64,000 bases of DNA from Boswellia sacra (GCA_013180625.2 SNVD02006121.1:62001-126000), one strand, 5' to 3'; shown: positions 48,307 to 60,735, counted from the first letter of the stretch. The notes: generated from the sequence alone by a model not told the origin. Numbers and translations: made by a program.

Positions 48307-50412
48307 TCAAAATCCATGATTACCTATCTCAATTGATGTACAAAAACCCGTAGAATCTCCAGCAGCATCTTCTACTGTCTCTGTAGTTGGGAATGCTTCA
48401 TCAATCAATGTAGAAGTTATCCAATTTTGTAAGCATATAAAGGATTCAACTATTTTAGGAGTTAATGAACTCTTAAATTGGTTAAGAATCTGCCCCCTGA
48501 TACTGAATGTTGATTCCAAAGCAACAATGGAGACCGATATAGCAAGAACATCCTTTGCTATACGTGATAACACAGGAAAGTTGCCTTCGTTTAGTTTCTA
48601 CCAAGCCAAGATAAAAAAATCCTCACTCTGCCCCACCAAATTAGCATTGTTCAAATAAGTATCCACCTCATTTGATGTTTCTGACTTGGATAAATTATCC
48701 ACAAACTTTACAGCTGAATCTACCCATGTCTTTACCACCTGAACTTCATCACTCAATGATGTGATTGGGATGTGACTAACAGGGGGCTTTGACACTTCAT
48801 TCCTTACCACTTTTGAAGAGCTATCTATAAAAGGCTTATAAGTGTCATATAGCCTAAATAACAATGTTTTAAGCCCCATTATCGTTTGCTTTGTCTTAAA
48901 ATCACCCCAAAAACTTTTCCAAGTAAAATCAAAATACCTAATTTTGAATCTTGGATCAAGCACAACTGCAATGAGCAACATCTCATTAAATTTATCAAAA
49001 GATCCAAAGTACTTGTGAAATTTCTTCTTCATATTTTTTGCCATATCACACAAAATACTACTATTCTATTCTTGCAACTCAATCAATTGACTATGAATTA
49101 TCCATATCCCATTAAATGCAATATGTGATGTCACAGTCAAAGAAGCACTAAACTTTAGAGTTACTTCATAAAAATTCTACAAAAAACTAAAAAACAATCT
49201 ACCTTGATCCCAATCCTTTTCCTTAGGTGGACCCAACTTGTTGTCCTCTACAAAATAGAGTTTGTAGTGTCCATCCTCTTCCTCCAAAGAATCAAGTGCT
49301 TTTTGAAAATGTAAAGCACTCTCCAACGTCAAATATTTAACATTCCATCTAGTGGGTACATCTATTACTAAATTTCCCTGGTATTGAATTTTTTCATGTT
49401 TAACACAAGACTGAAATCTCTGTAATCTTACAGGAGATGATCTCACATAACGCACAGCATTACAAATCCTAGCAATGAATTTATGAAGATCTTTTAAACC
49501 CTCACCAACAATCAAATTCACAACATGGGCAAGACAACGAACGTGCATGTAATCTCCATTAAGAATAAGCGCACTATCTTTCCAACCCTACACCTTTTTC
49601 TTCACATAATTGATTGTCACTTCATTTTCATTAGCATTATCCACTGTGATTGTGAATATATTCTCCAATCCCCACTCGAGCAAGTACAACTCAATTTGCT
49701 TCCCAATAGTTTCCCCTCTATGATTCACAATTTGAGAGAAACTCAAAATCCGTTTGTGCAACCTCCAATTATTATCAATGAAATGTGCAGTAATCACCGT
49801 ATAATTCAAGTTCTGTATTGAAGTCCAAATATCTGTAGTTAGTGAGACCCTAACCTTGCTTGCTTTGAAATACTTCTTCAAATTTTCTTTCTCACCCAAA
49901 AACAAAGAGAAAATTTCCCTTGCCACCGTTGTTCTTGATGGACATTCAAACTTCGGACATGCAACTCGCATGAGATGCCGAAACCCTTTATTCTCTACAA
50001 ACTTAAATGGCAACTCATCTATAATTATCATCTCCACAATTGCCCTCCTAATTGCCTCTTTATCAAAGCCTATACCTACAAGGTTACTCGCACTTTCACT
50101 TTCTAATTTTTTTGGACCAAAAGAAAGAACTGTTTGTTTCTTATCCTTCTCGGCTTGTTTCTCACTCAAAATGTACTTTGGACATCTACCTAAATGATTC
50201 CATAATGTTTTAGTCCCGTGCTTGTTATTATCACAAAGAAAGGACCTCCCACAATAGCTACAAACACACTTGTTTCCTCCAACTTTTTTGTAATGATCTC
50301 ATACACCGGATACTTGAGGCTTTTTCCTCTTATTTTTTCTAGTAGCAGTTTCACTACTCACTTCTTCAGGGGTGTCTTGGGTGGGAACGGGAGTAGTTGA
50401 TTCAGAAGTCAT
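48307..50412 (-). pseudogene. hAT transposase (BED zinc finger and C-terminal dimerisation domain), five in-frame stops
   Basis: One reading frame of about 701 codons runs from ATG at 50412 to a stop at 48307 with no frameshift. In order it has a basic N-terminus; a BED zinc finger with CVCSYCG and NHLGRCP; the SLTTDIWTS core motif; MHVRCLAHVVNLIV; DVPTRWNVKYLTLESAL; a VLDPRFK segment; and a C-terminal dimerisation domain LSRIAKDVLAISVSIVALES followed by SSLTPKIVESFICLQNW. All are standard parts of plant hAT (RICESLEEPER/DAYSLEEPER-like) transposases. Stops occur at 50299-50301 (TGA where the family has Trp in the BED finger), 49588-49590, 49177-49179, 49075-49077 and 48598-48600 (TAG where Trp is expected). 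The protein is therefore dead by nonsense changes only. Confidence 0.9.
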
Positions 50413-52429
50413 AATACCTACAAAAAGAATCACCAAAACCATATATGTTAGTGTGTTAATCTTAGAGATTTAAGTTAACTCAAACCTCAAGGCATCAAAG
50501 TTGATACAAATAAGTTTATACTCGTAATTAATATCTCAAAGTAACTATTACTATGTTAATTTTAGTTTATACAATTTACATTAGTGTGTTAATTTCAGTT
50601 TAGATGCTTTAGTTTAGTTTATAAAATTCAGTTTGTACATTTCAATTTATGTTTCAGTTTATAATTAGATTTTAGTATATCAATTTGCTTACCTCTTGTT
50701 TATCTTATTCTATTATTCTTTATTTTGTACAGTAGATTGCGTTCATGTTCTATTCACTGCTCATTTGTCTATATAATCAATTATCAATCAATGAACTCAT
50801 AAAAGGCATAAGGCAAAGACATGGCATATTTTTCAAGTCGGGATTCAAGCCTAACAACATCTTTTCAACATTATTTCAACAAAGTCATTAAATTTCCTTA
50901 TCATATCACAAGCTTTGACCAAATGTAAAAATATCTCCATTGTTTACTTAAACTTGACTTTCACAAGCTGTAAATATATCTCTTTCAACATAAATTACTA
51001 TTGTAAACTTGGTTACAAACTAAAATAAATAATCACCAATTTTAGTTTAAGCAATAAGTATATTTACCTATTGTTGGAGAAGATCAAGTTCATTAGCAGT
51101 AGTTGATGTAGTCAGTAGGCGCAAAATCTCAAATTCCTAGAGCTAAAAAAAATTTAAAGAAAAAAATAAGTTAATTAGATAAGATTTAAATATTTGGAAT
51201 GTTAAAAAAATACAAATATATATTTTAAATATAACATGAGCGTGGGTATAGTCTTTTGTATTGTATATCCATAGATGTGAATCATGTGATGGAATTAGAA
51301 AATATTGTTTTGATTAATTTATGTCTTTCAACTAAAATACATCCACTTATTTAATTTGAGAATCCAAATTGCTCAAAGGAAGCCAAAATGCTTTCCACTT
51401 ACACTTTTAAATATGTTATCTTTTACAAATTGACCCAAAGCTAATGAGCAATAGAGACAAAAAAAAGCTGGTTAGAATTAATGCCCTTAAAAATTTGATA
51501 TGATCGACAAAAAGATATCAAAAAGTTGTTTACAGAATTTTACTCTTGGATATCAAATATTTAAAACTTATTAGACTCTTGACCCCATCATGACATAACA
51601 CCACACCTCTTTTTATAATATCTATTCATTTGATTAGTGCATAGACTAATATTTTTTTGCCAAGATATTTATGAGACAATCTCTACCTCCTCCTCCCAAC
51701 CAACAAACAAAACAAAAGGAAAAGGCTATCCTCAGCTACTCCACACCACACAAAAGAAAATAAAGCGGTTACATTTACATTGGTTTTTTATCATATATAA
51801 AAATTAAATTTGCAGAGTCGGTAGGAATATCTTTATCTCATTGAAAGGACTTCACCAGTTTTATAGCAGGTTCATCCAAATTTCAGAATAATAGATTAAT
51901 ACCATGCAACATGTAAACACACACGTGGTAGATCATGTAGTACCAAACTTATAAACATTTGAATTGATAAACCGAGTTCTGTAGTGGTTGTCAAATGAAA
52001 TCTAAATCCAAAGGTCATAAACAAAGCATCAGATTTTCATGAAAAAATGATAAAAAATCCTATCAGCAGGACGGACTGGAGCAGAGAATACACAAGACGC
52101 ACCTGTTATAGAAACACAAGAGGAAATGGTTGAGGAAAAAGAAAGAGTGTCAGATTTGGAAATACACGTTTCAAGCTCCTTAAGTCTCATCCATGATTTG
52201 ATTATTTTAAGTAATTTATGTTATTGTTCTCTAAGAAAAACATATGCTTAGTGGCTTTTTTCTACTGGTTTACACCACATGAATGTTGGTGCAGTGCTGG
52301 CTACATTAACATACAACAAGTCTGCAATAAAACAAAAACAATTCAACCCATGTGAAACCAGAACCATGACACCATTGAACTCTGTTTATGCAGGATATCT
52401 GGTTGTGTACAAACCTTGAGGACTGGTGG

Positions 52430-52790
52430 TATGGAGGAAGCCATGACAGAGAAGATAGCTGGTGGAGACCTTCACGTGTGAGCGCTGGCAAGTAGAGTTG
52501 TGGAAGAGCGATGGTCGTTGTTGGAAGTAGAGCTGAAAGCAATGGCTACAGAGGTATGGAGGAGCTGTGATAGAGGACAGAGCTGGTGGAGATATCCATG
52601 TGTGAGCGTCGGCAAGCTGGAAGAGCGACGGTCGTTGCTCAAAGCGTAGTTAAAAGCGATGTCTATAGCTATATGGAGGGCACCGTGACAAAGGAGGAGA
52701 GCTGGTGGAGATGTCTGTGCTTGAGGGCTGGCAGGTACAGCCGTGGAAGAGCGATGGTCGATGGCTACAGACAGTAGATGGCGAAAGGAG
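52430..52790. repeat. Three tandem units of about 120 bp near the 5' end of the hAT element
   Basis: Three diverged copies begin near 52430, 52554 and 52672. Each contains ATGGAGGA, GAGCTGGTGGAGA, TGTGAGCG-TGGCA and GTGGAAGAGCGATGGTCG. The block is much richer in GC than the rest of the element and gives short ORFs on both strands that are not genes. Confidence 0.75.
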
Positions 52791-53144
52791 GCGCTGGCAG
52801 TAGCTTCTCTCAATTTCCAATTTCAATTTTCGATTGGATATTAGGGTTACAATTTGGGAAATTTTCATTTTATATTAATGATTCAGTAAGGCCATCTCTA
52901 CAATAATAAGATGTATGAAACCAATTAACGACTGGCAGGTGGCTAATTGAATTCTTTTTTTTTTAAAATCTCATCAGGTCGGGTTATATTGAGTTAACAT
53001 CACCAAACCCGATTAACAACCCGATTGCTGGAAACCCGAATTAATTAATCCGATTTCGAGTTTTTATGACACTAACCTCGATTACAACCAGAAAAGCCCG
53101 ACACAACCCAGTCGGGTCGGGTCGAGTAATTTTGAACACCCCTA

Positions 53145-53752
53145 GAATATGGGGTTGTTTCACAACTCACTGCACCTAGTACTCCACAACAATGTGGTGT
53201 GACTGAAAGAAAGAGTAAGACTTTACTTGATAGGGTGAGATCCATGTCAAGCTATTCATCTCTTCCTAATTCCTTTTGGGGATATGCACTACAAACTACA
53301 AATTCACTATTGAACTTAGTACCTTCTAATTATGTCCTTAAGACCTCCTTATGAACTGTTCATAAGACTTAAACCAAGTTTACAACACTGAAGGATCTGG
53401 GATGCCTAGTGCACGTTCTTAGAGATAAGAAAGATAAACTTAGTTCAAGTTTTGAGGTATATTTGTTTGTAGGTTATCCTAAAGGATCAAGAGCATATTT
53501 TTTTATAGTCCTCAACAAGAAAGTATTTGTAAGCATTAACGCAACTTTCTTAGAAGATGACTATATTAGAGATTTCAAGTCTAGGAGCAAGGTCATATTG
53601 GATGAACTTGCAAGTAATGATGTTGTGAATGATAAACAATTAGATGGTACATTTAATTCAAAACATGAGGTTATAAGCTCTACATCTATTCAACCTACCA
53701 TGCTCTATCGTAGTGGGAAGGTTGTGAGACAACTCAAGAGGTTCATGTTCAC
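53145..53752 (+). pseudogene. Copia-type integrase remnant, right part
   Basis: Immediately after the hAT right end the plus strand reads VVSQLTAPSTPQQCGVTERK followed by the TLLDRVRSM-SY and PNSFWGYAL segments. These are the conserved C-terminal part of the copia integrase core, with the third catalytic Glu in VTERK. After stops near 53353 it resumes as LGCLVHVL and EVYLFVGYPKGSRAYFF, then FLEDDYI and RSKVILDEL, the GKL-side region before reverse transcriptase. Stops and the missing reverse transcriptase show it is a fossil. It ends abruptly around 53750, where a resistance-gene fragment in the opposite direction begins. Confidence 0.8.
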
Positions 53753-53755
53753 ATT

Positions 53756-54870
53756 TATCAAATATTTTGGATAGAATCGTCTTGCTCACATTTTCACACT
53801 TAACTACAAGGCTACGCAATTCTTTTGCATTATAGATAGATAGAAATGACTCTCTATTTTTAAGTACTACCACTAAATCTCGACCTTTAGCATAAGAAAA
53901 TTAGAGTTGAGACTCTTCAAAATCATCAACTTCTACACTAAAAAATTCATTCTTGTTAAGAAATTTTAAAAAAAAATAATGCATTTACAATTCATTATGC
54001 CACCATCAAATTCACCTTTCTTAAAATTTGAAAAAATGAGCACATTGCTAAGTTTTCATATCACTCTTCATCAATTAACTCCATATCTTTTGCACACTCA
54101 TCCTAATGATAGCTTTGAACCATCTAAATTTAATCAATTGATCTTTCTTTATTTCATCATCTTTTGGAAAAACAGCAAAATATGGAAACATTTTCTCAAC
54201 ATAGAGGGCAAGTCATCATAGCTCACTAGTAAAGGTTAAAAAATCCTTCTACCCTTTCTACTTCCTACACCGCACTATCTAAGACACTTTGCCATTCTTT
54301 AATATTGCTTTTAAAACTCAAAAGACTACCTAATGCCTCCATAGCAAGAGGTACGCCCTTGCACTTGCTTATATTTTCTACCCAAATCTTCTTATTTTGC
54401 ACACTCCTTTCCATTTCTTCAAGAAAGTGCAAGTTGACTAAATAATGACCAAGATTCCTCTTCAGAAAACGCCACTAACAAGATCCTTTTCGTGGTTCTT
54501 ATGGTATTAGCAACATTCTCTTTACATGTGGTTGCCAAAATTCTACTTTCTTCTTTGGAACCAAACTTTCAAGAATTCTTCAAATGTTTCTAGTCATTCC
54601 GATTTTCAGTCCACACATTATCTAAGACTAGAAAAAAATTTTTTATTTCAAGACATTAACTTATATGTTTCAAGATGGTTTAAACTTCAACTAGTTTTGA
54701 TACTTATCTTCAAGAGATTTTAGGATTGTCAAAGCAATCCTAATCTCATCGAAATTCAAAGACATAAACCCATATTTTTTATAATGAAATACACTTTCCT
54801 TTAATCACTGATTTGAGCATCAAAGAGTCTTAACTAGCAACACTGTTGGCTAATCACCTGATCATTTTCT
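53756..54870 (-). pseudogene. Broken NB-ARC (CC-NBS-LRR type) disease-resistance gene fragment
   Basis: The minus strand carries, across several frames and stops, the ordered motifs of a plant NB-ARC domain. These are a weak P-loop continuation (about 54800), YGFMSLNFDEIRIA (RNBS-A, about 54740), FFLVLDNVWTE (kinase-2, about 54625), RILATTCKENVANTIRTT (RNBS-B/kinase-3, about 54530), CKGVPLAMEALGSLL (GLPLA, about 54335) and the FPKD-type RNBS-D segment with DQLIKF (about 54130-54170). They are followed by KGEFDGGIMNCK (MHD-side region, about 54010) and VVLKNRESFLSIYNAKELRS (about 53850), which leads to the LRR. The LRR is missing where copia sequence starts at about 53755. Multiple frameshifts and stops make it a pseudogene. 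Confidence 0.8.
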
Positions 54871-55087
54871 TCTATTTATGTAGAAATTAATTTGCTACAT
54901 GAATCTGCTGCATGTATTCAGCAAGGAGACAAAATTTTGGCATCAACAATAATGATACTTTTTCTAAATTTTATAACAAATTTTGTATCCTAAAAAATGT
55001 CTATTAAATTAATGATTAACTAGTAGATAAGTCAATGACATAATGAATCATGTGGTAGGTTTAATTCATGTCGAAGTCATTTGAGAT

Positions 55088-55716
55088 TAGAGGTGACAAC
55101 TTTCCACACAATACGGATAGGACATGAAATTGGCGGGTTTGGATTGACCTTAATTGTGTACATATCGTATTCATGTCAAAGAATCCAACTCATTTAACAA
55201 TTGTATTGTGATTGTATTGAGGGGCTTCAACCCGCATATAACATGAATCCGCTTATGACACAAACCCATTTAATGACATGAATCTGTTTATAAAAACGAA
55301 CCTATTTATAACCTAAACATGTTTATAGCATGATTAAAAGATTTGACATGATTTTTAATTGATTTTGAAATTTGAATTATTGATTAAGGCTATTTTTTTA
55401 ACTGTATAAATCATAGTATTGTTGTAATCGTGTCGAACATGTAAACGTGTCATAATTGTATTAAATGTGTAAACAGTTTAAATGTATAAATCGTATAAAT
55501 GTGTCATAATCGTATTAAACGGATCTTATTCCTATTTGATACAGAAATGACCTGTTTATTATCTGTTCTGGCGTGTTGTCGTGTTACCTGTGTAATAATC
55601 GTGTTGTGTTCATGTTGGCCTTGCTTGACATGAATAATAAACAGGTTATGTTTGTGTTGAGCTACTTTTGTTATATTTTAACTTGATATAACACGCGAAC
55701 ACGAATTGCATCCCTA
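55088..55716. mobile_element. Non-autonomous hAT-like element rich in ACACGA-type repeats
   Basis: Left end TAGAGGTGACAACTTTCC and right end inverting to TAGGGATGCAATTCGTG. Inside are many copies of CATGT-TA, GTGTCATAATCGTATTAAA and ACATGAAT. The end sequences fit the TAGGGGTG family of plant hAT termini. No matching 8-bp flanks are visible (TTTGAGAT against TCTCGAAT), so age or rearrangement has blurred the borders. Confidence 0.5.
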
Positions 55717-55899
55717 TCTCGAATATATGATTTTGGGATTTATATTACTACCCAATAAGAAAACAAAAATGGGCCGGACAAAACTGGAATCAATTGGGTT
55801 GGTTGATTGGGTTACGCAATCCGATCACATTCAGAATCCGGCTCATATCAAACCCACAAATTGGCCCATTTGGTTTGCCCCCTCAACCTTTTACATTTG

Positions 55900-56606
55900 A
55901 TCTCTCCCACAGCTCTGGATCGTGAGCTTCGAACACTGAGAAACAGCTTTACAGGTTCGTGTTTTCTTTTATTGACAGCATTTGAGTGACTCAGTTGATT
56001 ACTTCGTTTAACAGTCCTATGATTTGTGCTTTTGATTATCGTAATTGGTTGAGATGCAATGCATAACGGTTACATTGAATCTGTCTCTGCTTGATTTGAT
56101 GTTGTCTTGAGTTTCCCTTCGTTTAGCTTGGGAAAAATATTGAACTTTCATAATTTGATATATTGATCTTGGTGGTGCATGATTCAGAAGCAATTTTCAT
56201 AATGTGGGTCTATAATTCCTTTGCTTGAATGAAATTATAAATTTGTATAGTTTTATCTCATTGTTTTTTTTTCTTTTGTGGTATTAAATTATGGGTTTCA
56301 TGATCACAATGGAAAATTGGGGACAGATGAAGTTGAAATGAACTTGTTTGTGGATTCTTCACAATTAAGTTTCTGCTATTCAATATAATTTGTTTACTTT
56401 TTAACGTTTATTGTGATAAATTTAGGCACAGAGAGAATATCCAAGTTTTATTTAAAAGATTGGAGTCGATTTGGTTTTACAAAATTTGAAAGTGAAAATT
56501 TTGTGAGGTGGGGATTCTTGAAGATTTGTGGTTTTTATTGTTCTCAATTACTCATAAGCTTGCTGATAGTGTTATTTATTTTATTATTTTTTTCCTTTTT
56601 TGACAG
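55900..56606 (+). other. Probable 5'UTR exon and leader intron of the V-ATPase F gene
   Basis: A GC-richer leader (about 55895-55954) ends CTTTACAG|GTTCGTG, a good splice donor. TTTTTGACAG|ATCAG at 56606 is a good acceptor 20 bases before the start codon. The stretch between is T-rich and has no coding character apart from a chance 95-codon frame. Inferred, no transcript seen. Confidence 0.55.
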
Positions 56607-56626
56607 ATCAGTTATTGTAGCTTTTA

Positions 56627-59257
56627 ATGGCTGGCAGAAGTCAGATCCCTACTCGCAGCTCAGCACTTATTGCCATGATTGCAGACGAGGTAATGAATAA
56701 AAGTATTTTTGTAGAAATTAGTTCTGCATTTGTTTCTTAGGCTGTTTATTTATGCAGAGAAAAAATAGTGATATGGTTGCTGATTTTCAGTGCACTTGCA
56801 ATTTTATTTGACAACTATAGCAAGATTACTGTGTCATTGCATTTGAATCATATTTGTCAACATGACTTTCTTTGTGGCAACGTCACATAATCTGTGGCCT
56901 AGCTAGAAAATTTTCAAATGTATCCGTCTCTATTTTGTTGTTGAAGTGCTCTCCATGGTTATAGTCTGCCTGTCGCTTGGCCATAATTTTGTTTTGGGTG
57001 ATGATTATGGTGTCTTTAGCTCAGGCTTTAGCAATTTTCTTGCTTAAAATCTTTTTATGTTTTCACCTCATCATTTGACTTAACATACTAGGAATAGTTA
57101 ACTTACTGGTGATTTAATATTCCTCTATTTTTTTGAAAAAAGTTTTGTTTAATAAAGTAATAGGATCTGTTGATGTGGAAAGTGGTATCACATTCTACGG
57201 CAGACACGGGTTGTAATTTCTATGACAACTCATTAAAGGCTTAGATGCTCACTAAAGTATTGGATAGAACACGTATTATATGTTTGAATGCTTACTTTTA
57301 TGTTTTAATCTGGAGAAAAATTTGGGATTTTTCCTAATAAAAAGATGTTAAAATTTGCTTGTCACAACTTGAATTGATATTATTTTTGAGCATTAAAGCT
57401 TCATAGCTTATCTAAGTATTGATTTGTTGTTGCAAGGTGTAGAAAATGTGTCAGACACTTGGGACAGTGGATATGCATGACTTGTCATGATTGTTGACCT
57501 GATGATCCCATCATGACCTGACGATCCTGGCCTCTGAAAAATAACCTAATCATCATTGTTTTAGGAACTGGCTGTTGTGATTTCTTGACTGAATATTTGA
57601 AAATAAAATTCTTCATATTCATCCATTCCGACATGCATTTTTGTCTTTATGCTATACGATCCTTGGATGGAGTCATCAAACTATAATGCAGGCTATACTA
57701 GTTTAGGACACGATACATATACAACATTCCATGCCTCAAGAAGACCCTTCTGATGAATATCTTTTATCTTGTAGGATACAATTACTGGATTTTTGCTGGC
57801 TGGAGTGGGCAATGTCGACCTGCGAAGAAAGACAAACTATCTTATTGTTGATTCAAGTATGATTTTTTTGGGCCTTGAAGATGCTTGAATGTTGAAAATT
57901 GCGTTGTTAGCTTTATTTGTATGGTTTTATATGAAGCCTAGCTGTATGTTTTCCAACAATTCTCTGTTTGTATAGATTTTCAGACTTTTTTAAGCTAAAG
58001 ATGATAACTTGTTTTCTCTTTAAAAAATGTTTTTAAGAGCTTAGGACCAACCATCTACTTGAGAACAGAGCTGAGGTGGGCTTAGAGAGAAGGAAACTTT
58101 GGCTTTTTGCTTGCCAAATCATATAACTACAAAATATTTAGTCAAAAAATCACTTAGTATGGCAAGCTTTTTTATATATTTCATAGGAATTGGATTCTGG
58201 TAAATCTTAAATACTTCCCTGCATATTCTGCAGCTTTATGCCTAAATAAAATCTTAAGCCTTATATATGTGAAAGTTGAGGTGAAAGGTCAATGTTTTTC
58301 TATCAGAGTGAATTGGAACTGTGTATTGAAGGCCGTTATTACTGTAGATTTTACTTGATTCAGCTTGTGTCATTGGTTTAGAGGATGACCTTTAATGATT
58401 GAATGAGGGCTTATGCTAGGAGGCCTTTAAAGTGTTCAAAATTCAAATTAAAGTAATCTCGGATTAGTTCTTTGTATATCATTGCAATGAATTAAAAAAC
58501 TACACAAATTATCATAGATCTATTCAGTGAAATTCAAATGAGTTGTTTCGTGTTAGTCAATGAACTAGTTTCATGTCTCTTTTCTAAACTCCTTCGTGGA
58601 ATTCTATCACTATTGTCAACTTCTTAAACAAAGCATATGGATGCTGATTTTACTTGCTAACAGTTTTAATATTTCTGCTTAGAAACAACGGTGAAAGCAA
58701 TTGAAGATGCATTCAAAGAGTTTACAGCAAAGGATGACATTGCTATTGTATTAATCAGCCAATATGTAAGTTCTCACAGACTTTTGATGTTATGCAAATG
58801 AGCATGAACATGGGAATAAAGGATTGACAAACCGTTTGATAATGGGTTAAGTAATAAATCCTCAAATTTATGAGCTTCTTGTATTATGGTATACTTTTCA
58901 AACGTATTGGGGCACTATGGCAATTGCTCTTCAGGGAATTTATGGAATTCTCTAGGTACCTAGGTAGTTGACTTCTATATCACTAATATCAAGGAGGGAT
59001 GTTATTTTATGCAACAATTGTATTGTCTTCAAATTTGTTGTCAAAAAGAAACTTTGTGTTCAAATTTCTTAACTTTATCTGTTGCATTATAGGTTGCAAA
59101 CATGATAAGGTTCTTAGTTGACAGCTACAATAAGCCAATTCCAGCAATCTTGGAGATTCCTTCCAAGGACCATCCATATGATCCTGCTCACGATTCAGTG
59201 CTTTCACGAGTGAAGCACCTCTTCAATACAGAGTCTGTGGCATCTGGAAGGCGATGA
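56627..59257 (+). CDS. VHA-F: V-type proton ATPase subunit F (4 coding exons, 130 aa)
   Basis: Subunit F of the peripheral V1 sector of the vacuolar H+-ATPase. It sits in the central stalk with subunit D and couples ATP hydrolysis to rotation at the tonoplast and endomembranes. Exons are 56627-56689, 57775-57856, 58683-58765 and 59093-59257; all junctions are GT-AG and in frame (21 codons, then a split codon between exons 2 and 3). The protein starts [20 protein letters not shown] and continues [20 protein letters not shown], then [38 protein letters not shown] and the [15 protein letters not shown] motif. It ends [15 protein letters not shown]. The length of 130 residues matches the 128-130 of plant homologues, and no residue expected in the family appears lost. 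The first exon is very short, so ORF-based gene calls would miss it. Confidence 0.95.
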
Positions 59258-60189
59258 GGATGTCCCAAGTGTTCCATTTATGAGGAATGTGATAAGTTTC
59301 CTGGTTGATAGCTTCAAATGCTTTGCTTTTGTGAACATGGCTGTATTTGATTTTTTCTCTGACTATTGCATTCATTTACTTTTTGTGTCAATTTATTTCT
59401 TCAACATGATCATACTTTTAGTTGAGATAAAATCGACAAATAAATTGACGTGTTGAGTAGATCATTGTCATTCATTTATTTTTAAATTCAGTTTTTTTTT
59501 TTTTTTAATAATTTTTAGCTGAGTTCTACCGTTGTAGAACTACTAAGTCAATATAGTCTCTACATGGGTTAGTTTTTTTTTGACATAATCCCATAGATCG
59601 TGCAACTTCTGCAAGCTGCCCATGCTGTGGAGTTGCATCTTCAATCCAAGGCTGAGGGACGCTGAATTCCTCCTATGCATAGATGATAGACCCGTAATAT
59701 ATTCTATTTGATTAATTTGGTGATAGTTATCAGTACACAGAAAAAATTATTATTGTGAAAGCTCCCTGAGTTATACCTATTTGTTATAGAATAGAGTACA
59801 AACTTGACAAAGATAAGCTGAGAGTTGTGAAGCTTGGTATCGAAAGGAAGGGCAAGCCAAGAATACTTCTAAAATGGCTTTGTCATCACTCAGCAACTAA
59901 ACTGAAGTGAATAATACGATCAGGTCTGCATCAAATTATTTAATTTTAGTACAAATGATTGACGGAGCACGCGGGATACTCTCAGGTTGAAACTTGGAAG
60001 ACACTCCCACGTGTGAAGATTGATTGCCTATGAAAGGATTTTTATCTGGTCCTTTTAAAACATTTATTTATTTTGATAACATTTTGGAAAAATATAAGCA
60101 ATACTCTAGTTTTTTAGGAGATTTTTGAAAATTAGCAGCATTTTAAGTGCTAAATTTACCGTCATTTTCTTAAATATAGCTGTTATATG
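59258..60189. other. 3' flank of the V-ATPase F gene, no further gene
   Basis: Probable 3'UTR to about 59400-59460, then AT-rich DNA with a poly(T) run at 59490-59510. About 59600-59700 and 59800-59990 have slightly higher GC but no supported ORF. Confidence 0.4.
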
Positions 60190-60514
60190 TAGGGATGGCA
60201 ATTTGACCCGGCCGGGGTCGGGGATTCGGAAAATCCGGACATCCGGAGCCGGGCAATAACCCGGAAAACCGGGGAATTTAGCCGGGGCCGGGGAGAATTT
60301 TTCTGCCCCGTCCGGGGCCGGGGTGGGGATGTCGGAGCCGGGGATCCAGAATTAAACCCGGGGGATGCAATTGAAAATTTAAAATTATGTTATGTAAAAA
60401 TACTTTTAAGTCTTATTAGTTTTTAATTGCCACATTTCACCCTTTATTTAAATTTTAACCCAAGCCCAGTGTGCGTCAAGCCCAGCCCATCTCCAAGGAA
60501 GGTATGTAAAAAAT

Positions 60515-60590
60515 TTCTTGTTGCCTCCAGGGTTCGAACTCGTCTCTGTGCATATATGGAAATGACAAGTTACCACTGGACAACAACCCA
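60515..60590 (-). ncRNA. tRNA-like (SINE-type) pol III head, copy 1, inside the hAT element
   Basis: On the minus strand TTGTCCAGTGG (A-box-like, 60573-60583) is followed after about 31 bases by GAGTTCGAACC (B-box-like, 60531-60541). The order and spacing are those of a tRNA-derived SINE head. The sequence does not fold into a complete tRNA that I can recognise. Whether it is transcribed is unknown. Confidence 0.45.
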
Positions 60591-60661
60591 TTTCACATTT
60601 AATTTGGCTACACATATATATATATCTGCCACCGATGTCCAAGAAAATTATGTTAAAAATT

Positions 60662-60735
60662 TTCTGCAGCCTCTGGGGTTCGAACCCATCACCCCCCATA
60701 CATAGAAATAGCGGCCAACCACTAGGCTACACATT
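60662..60735 (-). ncRNA. tRNA-like (SINE-type) pol III head, copy 2, inside the hAT element
   Basis: On the minus strand TAGCCTAGTGG (A-box-like, 60719-60729) and GGGTTCGAACC (B-box-like, 60677-60687) lie about 31 bases apart, followed by CCAGAGGCTGCAGAAAATTT. It parallels copy 1 over about 75 bases, so the two are a tandem duplication. The B-box is a perfect consensus match. Confidence 0.5.

Larger units (their letters stand above)
47155..53144 (-). mobile_element. Full-length hAT transposon (5990 bp) inserted in a copia remnant
   Basis: Both sides carry the same 8-bp target duplication GAATATGG (47147-47154 and 53145-53152), the hallmark of hAT elements. The left end is CAGGACTGCACG and the right end inverts to TAGGGGTGTTC, so the terminal repeats are short and imperfect. 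Directly inside, both ends carry copies of TCGGGTCGGGTT (47171-47260, 52978-53125), which look like subterminal transposase sites. The transposase lies on the minus strand (48307-50412). Its upstream region holds a 120-bp tandem repeat (52430-52790). After removing the insert and one duplication, the copia reading frame continues across the join. Confidence 0.93.

Noticed and set aside
60515..60735. Possible functional tRNA genes
   Set aside because: A- and B-box motifs are present, but no complete cloverleaf or anticodon arm could be built. SINE-like heads fit better.
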